A DNA stretch of 64,000 nt from Cryptomeria japonica (GCF_030272615.1 NC_081414.1:820627896-820691895), one strand, 5' to 3'; shown: positions 24,913 to 37,530, numbered from the stretch's first letter. The notes: a model not told the origin generated them from the letters alone. A program made the numbers and translations.

Positions 24913-27812
24913 CTACTCAAGTGTTCCTGAAGGGTCTTCTCTTTGCTTAAGAGTATCTAGTATTGCTTCATGATCAACAGTAGTCATTGTCCATAGCTCT
25001 TTGGTCTTCGGTTTTTCTTGATGCTTCAACAACTTGACATTTGTAGCTATAATAAGGTGTGAATACATTATAATGGTTTTGTGTCTCTCATAGTCTTCAA
25101 ATGTAGGTATGCCATTCTTTCTAGTCATGTATGTTCACAACCAAGTTCCCACAATAACAACTGAACCTATACGATATGTGAACCCGTCATCATCTGTCAC
25201 TGGTTGTGTTAGCTTTTGTTTTCCCTGTACACATCGTGCCAACCAATATTATGATCTCTCTTTATTCCCTTGCGGTGCGACAACTGCAAAAACATGTCCT
25301 GGTTGTACAAGATCTGATAGACGATCATACTCAAGTGAACTTTCCATGTCATAGTTTGACAAGGATATTGTTTGAGATAAAGGAGTTATATAGTGGGGAA
25401 CCCACGTATCAACCCACTCACTTGACTCGCACTAATCCCAATCACACTGAACAAAACTTTGACAAAAACAAGCCAACGCTCATGTCCAAATGGTCCATGT
25501 ACTTGCATCTGAGCTGAGAAATGAATGCAACTTTGAAGAATCTTTAATTGTTTGACAATCCAATCTATCTTCCACTGTTCCCTCCTCAACCAACCAAAAG
25601 AATCTGCTCATTGCTGAATCAAGAGTACCTCCATGTGACAATGCTGAACTACACCAATCAACAATAGAACGTGCATCAGAGAAATTTGCACCTGAAATCC
25701 TCAATGGCTCCTTAACTAGAGTTCTCTTCAAACATGCACCTTCTCCATCATGCTCTCCCTTCCCATGCCCTGCCTAAAAAAACAACCAAATATGAGGTAT
25801 ACGCCTCTCTACATGCATTGTACTCAACCAATAAAACATACGGGCATTCTTCAATTGACTTGTACAGTTATCTGACCATATTATATGTCAGTCAATTGCA
25901 ATATCTTTCTCATGCAAGAACTCAAAAAAATTCTTGAAAGAATGTTGCACGTACTCGGAGGAGTGTGATCTATCATCACTCATGTAAAAATGATACTCCC
26001 TGATTATCTTCCTGTCCTCTTCTGTACTATCAGGAGCATGTCTATATGTAATGTGAACAAAAATAGCAATCTGGACTGAATTGTAGTATTGACACTGTAC
26101 CTCACTATGTGGTTGCAATGTATAGTTCTCTGCAAAATCAACCACCGGTACAATAGTGCCAATTAGGAAAGAGTTCTTACACATCTTTGACTGTTGATCC
26201 AACCACTGAGACCTATGGGTGTGCCTTGCATACTTGTAGAAAATATTTTCCTTAAAATCCAAAATAAAATCAGCAATACTTCTCTTGAGACTAATTCGCA
26301 TCTAGAACCTTCACCTCCACTCTTCAAAGTATATTTCATTGTCTCGTATCTTTTTTTTTCAACATAATTCTTTCCAAACTTGTGTTCGTTGCCCTCATGA
26401 AAACATGAAACAAACTTTGACAACCCACCACATTCTGAGCACTTCTCATTCAAACAATCATTTCTATAGAAATAGCAGCCATCATCTCTAGGGCATAAAA
26501 ATAGATCTTGCAAGTCTCTTGATGATCTCGGAAATAGCATTGCACCACACTCTTGCAACATCTCATTAGTATGCATTGTAGAACGAATATGACATAAAAG
26601 TTCATGGTACATTGAAAACTCCACATGGTACTTGCAACAACAAGTATTGCGAATCTTAAGAGGAACACAATAAAATGGTTTCAAAGATTCAAAGGCCCTT
26701 TGTGATATTTGCAAAGTTGGATGTAATTCACAATATTTTTTGTATAACATTGTTTGGCTTGATTCCAAGAAATGTTTGGGATGTGGTGTGCGGTCTCGGT
26801 TGCCGATTATTAATTTCAAAACGTCCTTTACATTGGGTGACACTCTAGAATTAGAGTGCCAAAATTGTTGAATCTCCTCCTTCACATTGTCAGTCAACTT
26901 TCTATCAACACGTGAAATCCTCCCACCAAATGCCCATGTATCTTGTTGAAGTGGATCGTCAAGTCTTTGTCTTCATGCAAGTGCTCTATCAGAAGTTTTA
27001 TGGTTTATGTTAAAATCAACACAAGTTTGTATCATTTGACAAGCCTTCCTCAATTGATGGCTTACTAAGGAGGTTGTAATCACTCTTCGAGCGACTCTCT
27101 TATCTCTTTCTTTGGTATTATTTCCAATAGAATTGAGAGTGTCAAATAGATTTTTTGCAATAATAGAATTTCTCTCCATCTTCTTGTTCATACGAATCTT
27201 CAATTTGTTTAACAATGGTCTCATCTTTATCATCTTTAGCAATTGAACAAAGAGTTGGCATTGCTCGGTCAATGTCTTATTGCTAAAATTTTGGTTGGAA
27301 CGTTGTGTAGCCCACAACCGAACGGTTCTTGTTGACCTCTTGCCTTCAAGATTCACAATAATGTTCTCATCGATTTCAAATAACCATTTTGGGGTTCTTG
27401 AAGGTCTTGGATTTGGAATTTGTCTTTCATCCATGAGAGGGTCTTCATTTCTAAAGTAATTAGGTGTTACATATGGTTCACTTGGTTGAGAAATTCCACC
27501 TTCAATGTTAAAGTTTTCCACATTTTCACCTCCTATGTCAAAATTTTCCACATGTTGAGCATTTTCATTATCACTTTCAACATTTTCAAAATTTTCAATA
27601 TTTTCACTTTCAAAATCTACATTTTCATTTTCAATAACTTGTGGCACATTTTCAAATTCAATTTCCTCTTCACTTGAAGTAACATTAGCAATATTTAACA
27701 TACCTTGTCTTCTCCTCCTATGACATTCTCTATCTCTTTCTCTATACACTTCAATTTGGTCATTTGAAAGTTTTCTTTTGCGTTTAGACTTCCGACGACC
27801 ACTACTCCTCAT
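24913..27812 (-). pseudogene. DDE-type transposase gene of copy A
   Basis: About 960 codons on the minus strand. The start is taken at 27812 (MRSSGRRKSKRKRKLS), a basic nuclear-targeting-like region, followed by an acidic Glu/Asn-rich repeat (ENVDFESENIENFE), a Cys-rich probable zinc region (CCCKYHVEF, CLNEKCSECGG), then the catalytic core: VVDFAENYTLQ (about codon 557), IIWSDNC (about 646) and HGKGEHDGEGACLKR (about 682). The conserved acidic residues fit an RNase H-fold DDE transposase. The C-terminus ends DTLKQREDPSGTLE. A stop near 26977, a 4-bp loss near 26277 relative to copy B, and further breaks make it a pseudogene. The superfamily is not established from motifs alone. Confidence 0.75.
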
Positions 27813-28001
27813 TTCGCTGCACACATATGCTCCTACGTGATTGACAATGTAAGTTTCCACTTTAAGAATCTCCCAAAAGCACAAATTTGTCTCTACCTGT
27901 CTGAAAACCCGTGATCCTCGACAGAAAATAGAATATGCAGACTGTGGGCTGTTGGAATCCAGAAAATGGCCCACAAGGATTTTTTTTCTTTTTTTTGTAC
28001 T

Positions 28002-28139
28002 AAAATCGGATATCCGATTTTAATGTATAAATTTGTGGTCCCCAAAATTTTTCCCATTGCCACCTTTTATTTACTGAACTGCCACATTAATGGTGATGGT
28101 AGAAATCCGATATCCGATTAAATTGGATATCGGATTTTG
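28002..28139. promoter_or_regulatory. ATCCGAT motif cluster upstream of transposase (copy A)
   Basis: AAAATCGGATATCCGATTTT (inverted pair, 28002-28021), then AAATCCGATATCCGATTA and ATTGGATATCGGATTTT (28103-28138). It lies just upstream of the transposase start. Together with the left-side site this places the heptamer on both outer sides of the two genes. Confidence 0.5.
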
Positions 28140-28152
28140 TTAGTCATATTTT

Positions 28153-28177
28153 AGAGAGAGAGAGAGAAGGAGAGAGA

Positions 28178-28243
<66 letters not shown>
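28153..28243. repeat. (GA)n microsatellite (copy A)
   Basis: An almost pure GA run of about 90 bp that forms the left border of the palindromic satellite. With the (TC)n run beyond the satellite it makes a large inverted repeat. Confidence 0.95.
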
Positions 28244-28245
<2 letters not shown>

Positions 28246-30748
28246 CATGAACCCTTATGACCTCTTAGGACACCATATGATCTGTAAGGACAACATACGA
28301 CCTCTTATGACACCATATGGTGTCATTAGGAGTCATATGGTGTCCATAGGCATCATATGTTTTCCTAAGGGGTCGTAAGACACCATATGACCCCTTAGGA
28401 CACAATATGACCCAAAGCGACCCAATATGGTGTCATTAGGGGTCATATGGTGTCCTAAGAGGTCATAAGGGTTCATGGGACACCATATGACCCCTTAGGA
28501 CACCATATGACCCCTAACAACATGATTTAGTGTCTTCAGGGGTCCTATGGTGTCATTAGGGGTCATATGGTGTCCATAAGGGTCATATGGTGTCTTGGGA
28601 CACCATATGACCCCTAATGACACCATATTGGGTCACTTTGGGTCATATTGTGTCCTAAGGGGTCATATGGTGTCCTACGACCCCTTAGGACACCATATGA
28701 CCCCTAACAACATGATTTGGCATGTTAAGGGGTCCTATGGTTTCATTAGGGGTCATATGGTGTGTTGGGACACCATATGACCCTCAATGACACCATATTG
28801 GGTCGCTTTGGGTCATATTTTGTCCTAAGGGCTCGTAAGACACAATATGACCCCTTAGGACACAATATGACCCAAAGTGACCCAATATGGTGTCCTAAGA
28901 GGTCATAAGGGTTCATGAGACACCATATAACCCCTTAGGACACCATATGACCCCTAACAACATGATTTGGTGTCTTAAGGAGTCCTATGGTGTCCCAAGA
29001 CACCATATGACCCCTATGGACACCATATGACCCCCAACGACACCATAGGACCCCTTAAGACACCAAATCATATTGTTAGGGGTCATATAGTGTCTTAAGG
29101 GGTCATAAGACACAATATGACCCCTTAGGACACAATATGACCCAAAAGTGACCCAATATGGTGTCATTAGGGGTCATATGGTGTCCCAAGACACCATATG
29201 ACCCCTATGGACACCATATGACCCCTAATGACACCATAGGACCTGTTAAGACACCAAATCATGTTTTTAGGGGTCATATGGTGTCCTAAGGGGTCATAGG
29301 ACATAATATGACCCCTTAGGACACAATATGACCCAAAGAGACCCAATATGGTATCATTAGGGGTCATATGGTGTCCTAAGAGGTCATAAGGGTTCATGTG
29401 ACACCATATGACCCCTTAGGACACTATATGACCCCTAACGACATGATTTGGTGTCTTAAGGGGTCCTATGGTGTCGTTAGGAGTCATATGGTGTCTTGAG
29501 ATACCATATGACCCCTAATGACACCATATTGGGTCGCTTTGGGTCATATTGTGTCCTAAGGGGTCATATTGTGTCCTAAGACCCCTTAGGATACCATATG
29601 ACCCCTAACGACATGATTTGGTGTCTTAAGGGGTCCTATGGTGTCGTTAGGGGTCATATGGTGTCCATAGGGGTCATATGGTGTCTTGGGACACCATAGG
29701 ACCCCTTAAGACACCAAACTATGTCGTTAGGGGTCATATGGTGTCCTAAGGGGTTATATGGTGTCCCACGAACCCTTATGACCTCTTAGGACACCATATG
29801 ACCCCTAATGACACCATATTGGGTCGCTTTAGGTCATATTGTGTCTTACGACCCCTTAGGACATAATATGATCCAAAGCGACCCAATATGGTGTCATTAG
29901 GGGTCATATGGTGTCCCAAGCCACCATATGACCCCTAATGACACCATAGGACCCCTTAAGACACCAAATAATGTTGTTAGGGGTCATATGGTGTCCTAAG
30001 GGGTCATAGGATACAATATGACCTAGAGCGACTCAATATGGTGTCATTAGGGGTCATATGGTGTCCTAAGAGGTCATAAGGGTTCATGGGACACCATATG
30101 ACCCCTAACAACACGATTTGGTGTCTTAAGGGGTCCTATGGTGTCATTAGGGGTCATATGGTGTCTTGGGACACCATACAACCCGTTATGACACCATATT
30201 GGGTCGCTTTGGGTCATATTGTGTCCTAAGGGGTCATATTGTGTCCTACGACCCCTTAGGACACCATATGACCCCCTACGACAACATATGACCCCTTACG
30301 ACACCATATGGTGTCATAAAGGGGTCCTATGGTGTCCATAAGGGTCATATGGTGTCCTACGACCCCTTAGGACACCATATGACCCCTTAAGAGACCATAT
30401 TTGGTCATTATGGGTCATATTGTGTCCTAGTGGGTCATATTGTGTCATATGACCCCTTAGAAAATCATACGACCCCTAATGACACCATATTGGGTCGCTT
30501 TGGGTCATATGGTGTCTTACGACTCCTTAGGACAACACATGACCCATAACACACAATTTGGTGTCTTAAGGGGTCATATGGTGTCTTAGGACACCATATG
30601 ACCCCTAATGATACCATATGGTGTCATAAGGGGTCGTATGTTGTCCTTAGAGGTCATATGGTGTCCCATGAACCCTTATGACCCCTTAGGACGCCATATA
30701 ACCTGCTATGACACCATATTGGGTCACTTTGGGTACTATGGTGTCTTA
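28244..30748. repeat. Palindromic ACACCATATGACCCC satellite (copy A)
   Basis: About 2.5 kb built from GACACCATATGACCCCTAA and its reverse complement, with variants such as GACCCAAAGCGACCCAATAT and AACATGATTTGGTGTCTTAA. Because both orientations alternate, much of the array can fold on itself. Frames reading GHHMTPND or similar are satellite translations, not genes. Copy B holds only about 0.3 kb of the same satellite. Confidence 0.92.
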
Positions 30749-30968
30749 ATCTCTCTCTCTCCCCCTCTCCCCTAATCTCTCTCTCTCTACCCTAATCTCT
30801 CTCACTCTCCTTCTCTCTCTCTCTCTATCCCTCTCCCCTAATCTCTCCATCCATCTCTCTCCCGTAATCTCTCTCTCTATCTCTCTCTCCCTTCCCCCTC
30901 CCCATCTCTCTCTATCTGTCTGCCTGTCTCTCTCTCCGCTAATCTCTTTATCTCTCTCTACCTTCCCT

Positions 30969-31062
<94 letters not shown>

Positions 31063-31080
31063 CACTCCCCCCCTCTCCCT
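30749..31080. repeat. (TC)n microsatellite (copy A)
   Basis: A 330-bp pyrimidine tract of CTCTCT and CCCCTAATCTCTC segments, complementary in sense to the (GA)n run on the other side of the satellite. Confidence 0.95.
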
Positions 31081-32052
31081 AATATCATATACTAATTTAT
31101 TTATAAATTAATATATTTATATATTAATAAACAAATCTAGTTAGAGAATTTACTGATTAAAATCGAATATTCGATTTTTGTAGTCAAAATTTTAAATTTC
31201 AAATTTCGGCTCGGGAATGCTTTGGTATTTGGCTTGGAAGTGACAAGCCTGGAAAGTCAACTGAAAAAACGTGTTTTTCAGTATTCCTTGATTTTCCAGA
31301 CTTTACACTGGTGGCTGGCGACTTTTTTTGTAGCCAAATTTGATAAAACGAAAAGGGTTTTTTAAGGACGTTCCCAGCTTTCCAACAATATAAGGCTTGT
31401 CTTATTTTGACTTTAATAAATAGTTATTATTTATTTTCTAATTGAATTCTGACAATAGTCTTGATTGATATACTGATTGAAAAACACTCATAACTTTCAA
31501 ACGGTATAACATTTTTTGAATCCGAAACATGCAACACATCCTATGCTTCGTCTACTATAGGGAAAAATTAAAAAAAATTACATTTCATAAGGTTTTGACC
31601 AAGTTAAGGTGGTTAGACGTAGGAGTTTCTGAATTTCTGAAAAGCTGGAGTAAAAAATTCATAAATAATTATTTACTTTATAAAAAAATAAAAAAAATAC
31701 GTGTCACATCCGGACATGAGTCTAATAATTATATTATAAATATTATAAAAAAATATTATGATTTGATTGTGATTAGGGTGGTCAGACACATGTGTACTTA
31801 TTTTTTTCCTGAAATTTTAGTACCACTGCATTGAAATTTGAAATTTTCATCAAATAGGATTTTTTTTTTCCAAAAAATAACTAGTAGCTTAGAAACTACA
31901 TTCAATTTTCTATATATTCTCTTCTTACATATTTTAAAAATAATGTTCACAACTTATTCAAATTTTCATGTCAAGTTGCATAACTCTGATTTTCTTAAAT
32001 TTCATTGCCACTTAAGGGCCTGTTTTGGCACACCATTGTCCTGCACATACCC
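31081..32052. other. Conserved right-hand tail of transposon copy A
   Basis: From the diverged motif AAAATCGAATATTCGATTTT (about 31159) to the right inverted repeat, the sequence closely follows 48370-49254 of copy B. No gene is seen; short frames are not supported by motifs. The last 30 bases form the right inverted repeat. Confidence 0.7.
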
Positions 32053-32504
32053 ATCTTTGGAATTATACCCTCACAAGGGTTGTCAGACAACTTGATGTCT
32101 AGTATTTTGAATGTAGTTTGACATACTTTGTTGTTTAATAATTCAAGAGTTTGTGGAAGTGGTAATATACAAACTTGAAACTCAACTTGAGAGCTACACC
32201 TTTATGAAGGTTACAAGGTAGCTTAATGAAGTTTTATTTGGTTGAGGAGTTAATTTTCAAAGAAAGGCTTCAAAAGAATATGTATTCATAATTTTTCGAT
32301 CATCATGTTTTCTTGTATAATGTAAACCTCAAGGAGTTGTCAGATAATTAGGGTTTATATTTTAATAAAGTCACTTTAGTAACTTAAGTTAATAATTTGT
32401 TAAAATATTGAAGTAGTTTTAGAAGTTATCTTGGGATTTGTTTTTTATAAAATTCATATTATAAGATAAAGAAAATGAATTAATAGTTAAATTATTATTT
32501 ATTA

Positions 32505-34307
32505 GCTCTGATTGGGTATCTCTGACTTGTTTGTTACCCCAAATGAGCTTCCACCGGTTGATATGGTCTGATTATCTTGCCAGTAACAGTGCTTTCTGGT
32601 TGAGTTTGTCGGTTGTGGTCTCAATCGATTGTCCTCTCCTTCCAGCTGATACATTTCTTCGATTAGCCTCTCGGTGATGATGCTAACTGGTTGTATTGCC
32701 TCCACCGGTTGATATGGACTCTCGCCTTTCTCACTGATGGTGGTGCTCACCGGTTGAGTTACTTGCCGGTTGCATTCTCCATTTCTCCTTTCGGTTGATA
32801 TTTTTCTCCGATTGAACTACCAGTTGTGGCGCAAACTGGTGCATTGCCTCCCCGGTTGCCGCTAGATTTTTACTTAACCTAATGGTTGTGGCTCCTGGTG
32901 GATTGATCGACCGATTGATTTGTTCACCAGTTGAGGTTTCTTCTTGTCACCGAGACGTGGCTCACTGCCATCATTGTTGGTCTGTGCTAATTTGTGCCCC
33001 GTGGCAATTGGACATGTGTGTACTTTTAATTGATATCTAGTTATGACTAGATCCTTTCAGGACATGAACATAATTACTTGATGAATAAAGTCGGTCGAAA
33101 TTAAGTTGATGAGCTTTGGCTCAGAAGGTGTTTGGACACTGTCATTTCACGTGTGTGTGTATTCATTTGGCATGAACTTCTTGCTTGGTGTTCATATCCC
33201 CTGGTTTGATAACTTGCTATTTAACAATGGAATGCCCTCATTTTTCCATGCAACATTTGCATTCTTCACTCGGTGACTTGCTATGGAGACCCCAATTCTC
33301 CTTGAAGCTACTTGTCGACAGATGGCCTTCCTGGACAAAATCACTGACAAACATCTGTAGGAGGTCCTCTTCTCTTGACACCCTCTTATTCTTCACAGTT
33401 TTAAAAGGATACTGGGGAAGGAATTCCTTATGGCTTATCATAGGTACAGAGCCAATGCCGATATCCCAACCGTTTTCCTTGCAATGGTGATATACATGGG
33501 GACTAGCAAGCAGAGAGCGAAGCTTTTAACTCAAATGGTGTTTAAACACCGCCTACTGGGGGAAATTGATGCCGCGTTGGACAATATTGTGCCAACTTGA
33601 GAATACCGCTTCCCCAAAATTACTATATGTCCTTGGGCAATGGGGCAGAGGTGAGAAAGCTAGTGATTGTGAACTCTCTAGACTTTGATGCTCTTCAAGA
33701 AACTTGGCCTGCCATTACCAGGAATATTGAATTTCTTCTTAAGGCGGCAGGGTATTCAAAATGGCTTCACGACGGAATGGAGGGAAAAAATTATTTGAGA
33801 TGAAGGGTTAGTGGGTGCAGAAGGGTTTGGTATTTTGGAGAATGGAGATTTGGTTGATAGCAATGACTAGGGGTTTGGGCTTGGCGAGGAGTGGTTCCCA
33901 AATGACTACCAACTCCCTAGAGAGAAGGCAGAATCGGCGGCTCACTCGACCTGTGACACTAAATGCCATATAATCCTGGATGCGGCTCGTGCTCCTGTGG
34001 ATGATGACTCTGAAGACTCCCATTGATTCCGGTTGTCACCTCTCTCCAGTGTCTCTATTTCCTGGTTATTGTTTATTTTTGTTTAAAGGCCTCTGTTATC
34101 TACTTCCAGCGGTTGTTGACTGGTGTTTTGTACTTGTCCAGCCTCCATTGCTGGTTTTTTTGTATAGGAATAGATCTAGCGTAGGGGGTTTTCTTCCTGG
34201 TTCTTTCCCCCTACCGCTCTCACTGAACTAGGCCTTGTATTCTCCTATTTTGATTAATACAAGGGTGTTGCCCCTCTACAGCTATTTACTTATTAAAACA
34301 AAATAAA
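32505..34307 (+). mobile_element. Retroposed 1.8-kb sequence of unknown source
   Basis: Flanked by an exact 16-bp direct repeat, AAATTATTATTTATTA (32489-32504 and 34308-34323), and ending in an A-rich tail (AAAACAAAATAAAAA), the marks of LINE-mediated insertion. The first 550 bp is rich in ACCGGTTG / CCGGTTG words. The part from about 33185 to 34026 is coding-like on the plus strand but broken in several places; it ends in an acidic stretch (VDDDSEDSH) before a stop at 34024. A ~270-bp 3' UTR-like part follows. I do not recognise the protein. It may be a processed pseudogene or a non-autonomous retroelement. Confidence 0.6.
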
Positions 34308-34719
34308 AAATTATTATTTATTATTTTTATTGAACCTTAATATTTAGATTATTATTTCTAAATTTTTTATTTTCTATTCTGATTTAAATTTTTCAAAATT
34401 GTATATAAATACAAAATGTATCTAGAAGTCCTTAATTATAAAATAATAGTCTTTTGGAAAAGGGCTCTTAATTTTTTTTATATAAAACATTTCTAAACAA
34501 ATTATAGAACTAATTTGTGTAAACACAGTATTTGATATTTGTGTACGTATGGAAAAACTTCAATCCTCAATTCCATACCTAACATTACCACAAAATCTCT
34601 CTCTTAATCATTCCATATATTGGATTTCATTAATAACTATATTATTTAGTTAAAAGTTTTGGGCATTTTGTCTTATCAACATACCAAGTTACTAAGTAAG
34701 ATAACAAGGCTCAAATGTT

Positions 34720-34917
34720 TTTTGTTTTTAGATAACAGGAATCGAGTAGCCCCTCCCCCCCATAAACTATAGTGCATGAGGTTAACTTTTTAAAATGATT
34801 GGTGACGGTAACACAACATGCCCTCTAGTGTCACGTGGGCTAGGAGGAGATTGGACCTTGTGACCTTGTGCCTACAATAGGAAGCTCTCACTAATTATCT
34901 AGTTAGGAACCCAACCC
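34720..34917 (-). mobile_element. tRNA-derived SINE
   Basis: A 198-bp insertion flanked by the exact 16-bp repeat ACAAGGCTCAAATGTT (34704-34719 and 34918-34933). On the minus strand the head carries an A-box-like TAGATAATTAGTGAGAGC and, about 30 bases on, a B-box-like AAGGTCCAATCTCC. The other end is the A-rich tail ATCTAAAAACAAAAAAC. This arrangement of tRNA-like promoter, body and A-rich tail with long target duplications is that of a plant SINE. Confidence 0.78.
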
Positions 34918-34933
34918 ACAAGGCTCAAATGTT

Positions 34934-35212
34934 ATTCATACCTCAATGCATTTCATAGGAGCACCCATGGCTCAAATTCCATGATAAAAAAATTATGGAT
35001 CAATTTAGGAGTTGAAACTAGCACCTTCCTTTTTTTGCTAAGGTTGTCTACAACTAAGTTACTATCCTACTTGATGAATAATCTATCTACGGTTCAAGTG
35101 TAATTTTCCAACAAATTAACGTCTATATTTTATAGTTATAATTTTTTTTCATGCTAAAAATTCTATTTATAATCTATATTTCTAATGTTGTGTCCTCAAA
35201 TTTATTTTATTT
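34934..35212. other. Intergenic, no gene seen
   Basis: AT-rich sequence without a supported feature. Confidence 0.5.
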
Positions 35213-35655
35213 TACTAAATTATAATTTCTTCTGCTTGGACTATATTAGTAAATGTCGGGAGATCATGTTAAGGCCAAATTCTTTTTAATTTTAAGATAA
35301 GAAGCACTAGTTATATTTTTATTTTATTAAAAATATTTTATAAGAAGAATAGAAAACATGTTAATGATTCTTACATCTTCCATCTTACACTTTAATGAAA
35401 ACTACCCAAGGCCTTACACAACTTCCTATTCTTTACTAAATTCTAATTTCTATTTCTTGGACTATATTAGTACATGTTGGGAGATCACATTAAGGCCAAA
35501 TTATTTTTAATTTTAAGATAATAAACACCAATTATATATATTTTTTATTAAAAATATTTTATAAGAAAAATAGAAAACATGTTAATGATTCTTACATCTT
35601 TCATCTTACACTTTAATGAAAACTACCCAAGGCCTTACACAACTTCCTATTCTTT
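35213..35655. repeat. 221-bp tandem duplication
   Basis: Two adjacent copies (35213-35433 and 35434-35655) share GACTATATTAGTA, AGGCCAAATT, GAAAACATGTTAATGATTCT and AACTACCCAAGGCCTTACAC. Differences are few, so the duplication is fairly recent. It is non-coding. Confidence 0.85.
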
Positions 35656-36487
35656 AACAATCTTTCAAGACAAGGTTAGAACTCATAAGATTTTGAAAGG
35701 AAAGGGAACATTCACAATACAATATCCCTTAACATAATTAACACAACCTACAATTTGAGACAAAAACATGAAAGTAAGAATATTTGCACAAAATATCAGA
35801 TTGAAAATGAAGGCAAAATGATAACTTTCACTAATATGGAGACAAGACAAAATTATAGTTATAGATATAAATTTCTATAAGAGAACCAAGGAAGAACCCC
35901 AAAACTATTTTACAAGATTGCCTTTATAGATTAGGCATAGCTTAGATATACAATTGAAGTTCAAACCCTAGCTTGATTATAATTAGCAAATATGGATAAT
36001 CTAAAGGTAGATTAGATCATAGATCTAATCCTAATGTGTAATCTTGGTCATCTAGAAGGAGGAAAAAAGGGTCGAATTAACTGCTTTTGTAGTCGATGAG
36101 GATGGGGAGCTTCATGAAATCTTGATTACTTTGAGATTGATGTGTGTCTGATTGTCCTCTATTAGAAAAAGCCATCTGCAAGCTCATAAAACAACATGGG
36201 ATTATCCTTAGGAAGCGTCTATAGAGAAATAGTGGAGTTATAATACCGCTTCAAATGCTTGATCTGATTAGGGAAGTTGCTAAAGTAGCTAGGGCATTCA
36301 ATTTTTCTCATTCTACTTGATGTTCCATTGCTTAGCCATTAGAATTTGAAGTGTAGGGAGAAAGTCTAAATCTCTTCCATTGGTGAAGTATCTTGGCATA
36401 AAAATGGATGGCTGGGATGGATTGAGAGCCCCTCATAATTGATTTTATAATGTGTTTGTTGATCTCTTTTGGATAAACAACCTCCTG
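35656..36487. other. Intergenic, no gene seen
   Basis: No open frame of note and no recognised repeat. The stretch 36360-36480 has a weak coding-like look (SLPLVKYLGIKMDGWDGL) that recalls LINE RT connecting regions but is too short to call. Confidence 0.4.
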
Positions 36488-36498
36488 CCATCCCACAC

Positions 36499-36659
36499 GG
36501 TGACATCTATTCAGGCTCTAAAACAGACCTTTCGTACAACGTGTTAGTGACAGGTTAATCAATCACAACCATTAATTGCAAAATCGACAGTATAAAACGT
36601 GTGACTAACACGTGTGTTATTCAATCCGTACTGTCATTTTGGAGCCAGAATAGATGCGT
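36499..36659. mobile_element. MITE 1, Mutator-like target duplication
   Basis: A 161-bp element with terminal inverted repeats CATCTATTCAGGCTCTAAAA (36504-36523) and CATCTATTCTGGCTCCAAAA (reverse complement of 36637-36656), 18 of 20 identical. It is flanked by the 11-bp direct repeat CCATCCCACAC (36488-36498 and 36660-36670). A target duplication of 9-11 bp is typical of Mutator-like elements. It has no coding capacity. A second copy lies at 51665-51785. Confidence 0.75.
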
Positions 36660-36959
36660 CCATCCCACACATGGATTGGGACTGACAAAATATGCCTGCA
36701 ATAGGGCAAAGCCCTTTTATTTCTTTAATTTTATTAGGCACACCAACAAAATCCTTTGAACCTCCTTAGTCATTGTGTCATTGGAGTAAAAAATAGGCTT
36801 CAACAATAGTTATATCTCCTCTAATGTAGTGGTTCAAAATGGAGTGTCAAGCTTCGATAGGTTCCCCTAACCTCCCCATGGCCTACGTTGCCCTTTACTT
36901 CAATGTGCAACCTTTGTCCTCTTGGGTCTTCCTTTTGAGTACATATTGAATGGTTGGGC

Positions 36960-37530
36960 TCCAATAGGGTTAGGGAAGCACGTCGAAGTTTGACATTTGA
37001 TTTTGAACTTGCACAAAATTTGACGGCTTGACTTAGAACTTTGAAAGGAACAAGTTAGGCTTGGGTGTCAGAGTCTGTCAATGTTAGGAAATCAAGTTGG
37101 AGTCCGACAAGGTATTTTGAACCTTAAAACTTGGAGAAAAACTTAAGTGTCAAGTGGCTCCTTGGAGTTAGATTAAAAGGCCGGGCTTTGACAAGGTTAG
37201 GAAACCATGTTGGGGTTTGACATTCGATACTTGGGAAAATTCGACACAAACACAAGTTCGAGTTGGGATCTCAAATTTTGACAAGGTTAGGAAATTGTGT
37301 TGGACAACGATACGATGTTTAGAACTTGAAATTTTGAAATCCTCAAGCCAAAGGCCAAGTATTGGAAGGTACTTCAATGTTTGATGAGGTTAGGAAACCT
37401 TGTCGAAGTCTAATGGAGTTTTTAGAACTTGACAAAAGGCTCAACCAAAGAGAGAAGTGACCAAAGTTGAAAACACTTGAGGAAAGATTGTGAGGAAAGA
37501 AGCCTTGTCAGAGTCCGATAAAGGTTTCTA
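36960..37530. repeat. Degenerate ~105-bp tandem repeat
   Basis: The phrase TTTGACAAGGTTAGGAAA followed by a TGTTGGAGTTTGAC-like segment recurs at about 36970, 37080, 37190, 37278, 37382 and, weakly, 37505. Spacing is 85-120 bp and divergence is high. The only open frame over it (minus, 37168-37377) is a product of the repeat. Confidence 0.55.

Larger units (their letters stand above)
18790..32052 (+). mobile_element. Large DNA transposon, copy A (13.3 kb)
   Basis: The left end reads AGGTTAGTGCAGGAT and the right end TCCTGCACATACCC, inverted repeats of each other. ATCT lies directly outside both ends (18786-18789 and 32053-32056), a 4-bp target duplication. Inside, in order: AT array, spliced plus-strand gene, minisatellite, ~359-bp tandem array, exon-like spacer, minus-strand DDE transposase gene, ATCCGAT motif cluster, (GA)n, palindromic satellite, (TC)n, and a conserved ~900-bp tail. 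The same order is seen in copy B. Compared with B, A lacks about 150 bp just inside the left inverted repeat and has a much longer satellite. The superfamily is not certain: a 4-bp duplication with a DDE protein fits Sola-like elements among others. Confidence 0.85.

Noticed and set aside
28595-29397. Open frames reading GHHMTPND-like repeats
   Set aside because: They are translations of the palindromic satellite and appear on both strands with the same wording.
32502-32750. Minus-strand frame reading SPYQPVEAIQPVSIITERL
   Set aside because: It looks mildly coding-like, but its stop falls in the target duplication and no upstream continuation holds, so it is probably chance in the CCGGTTG-rich part.
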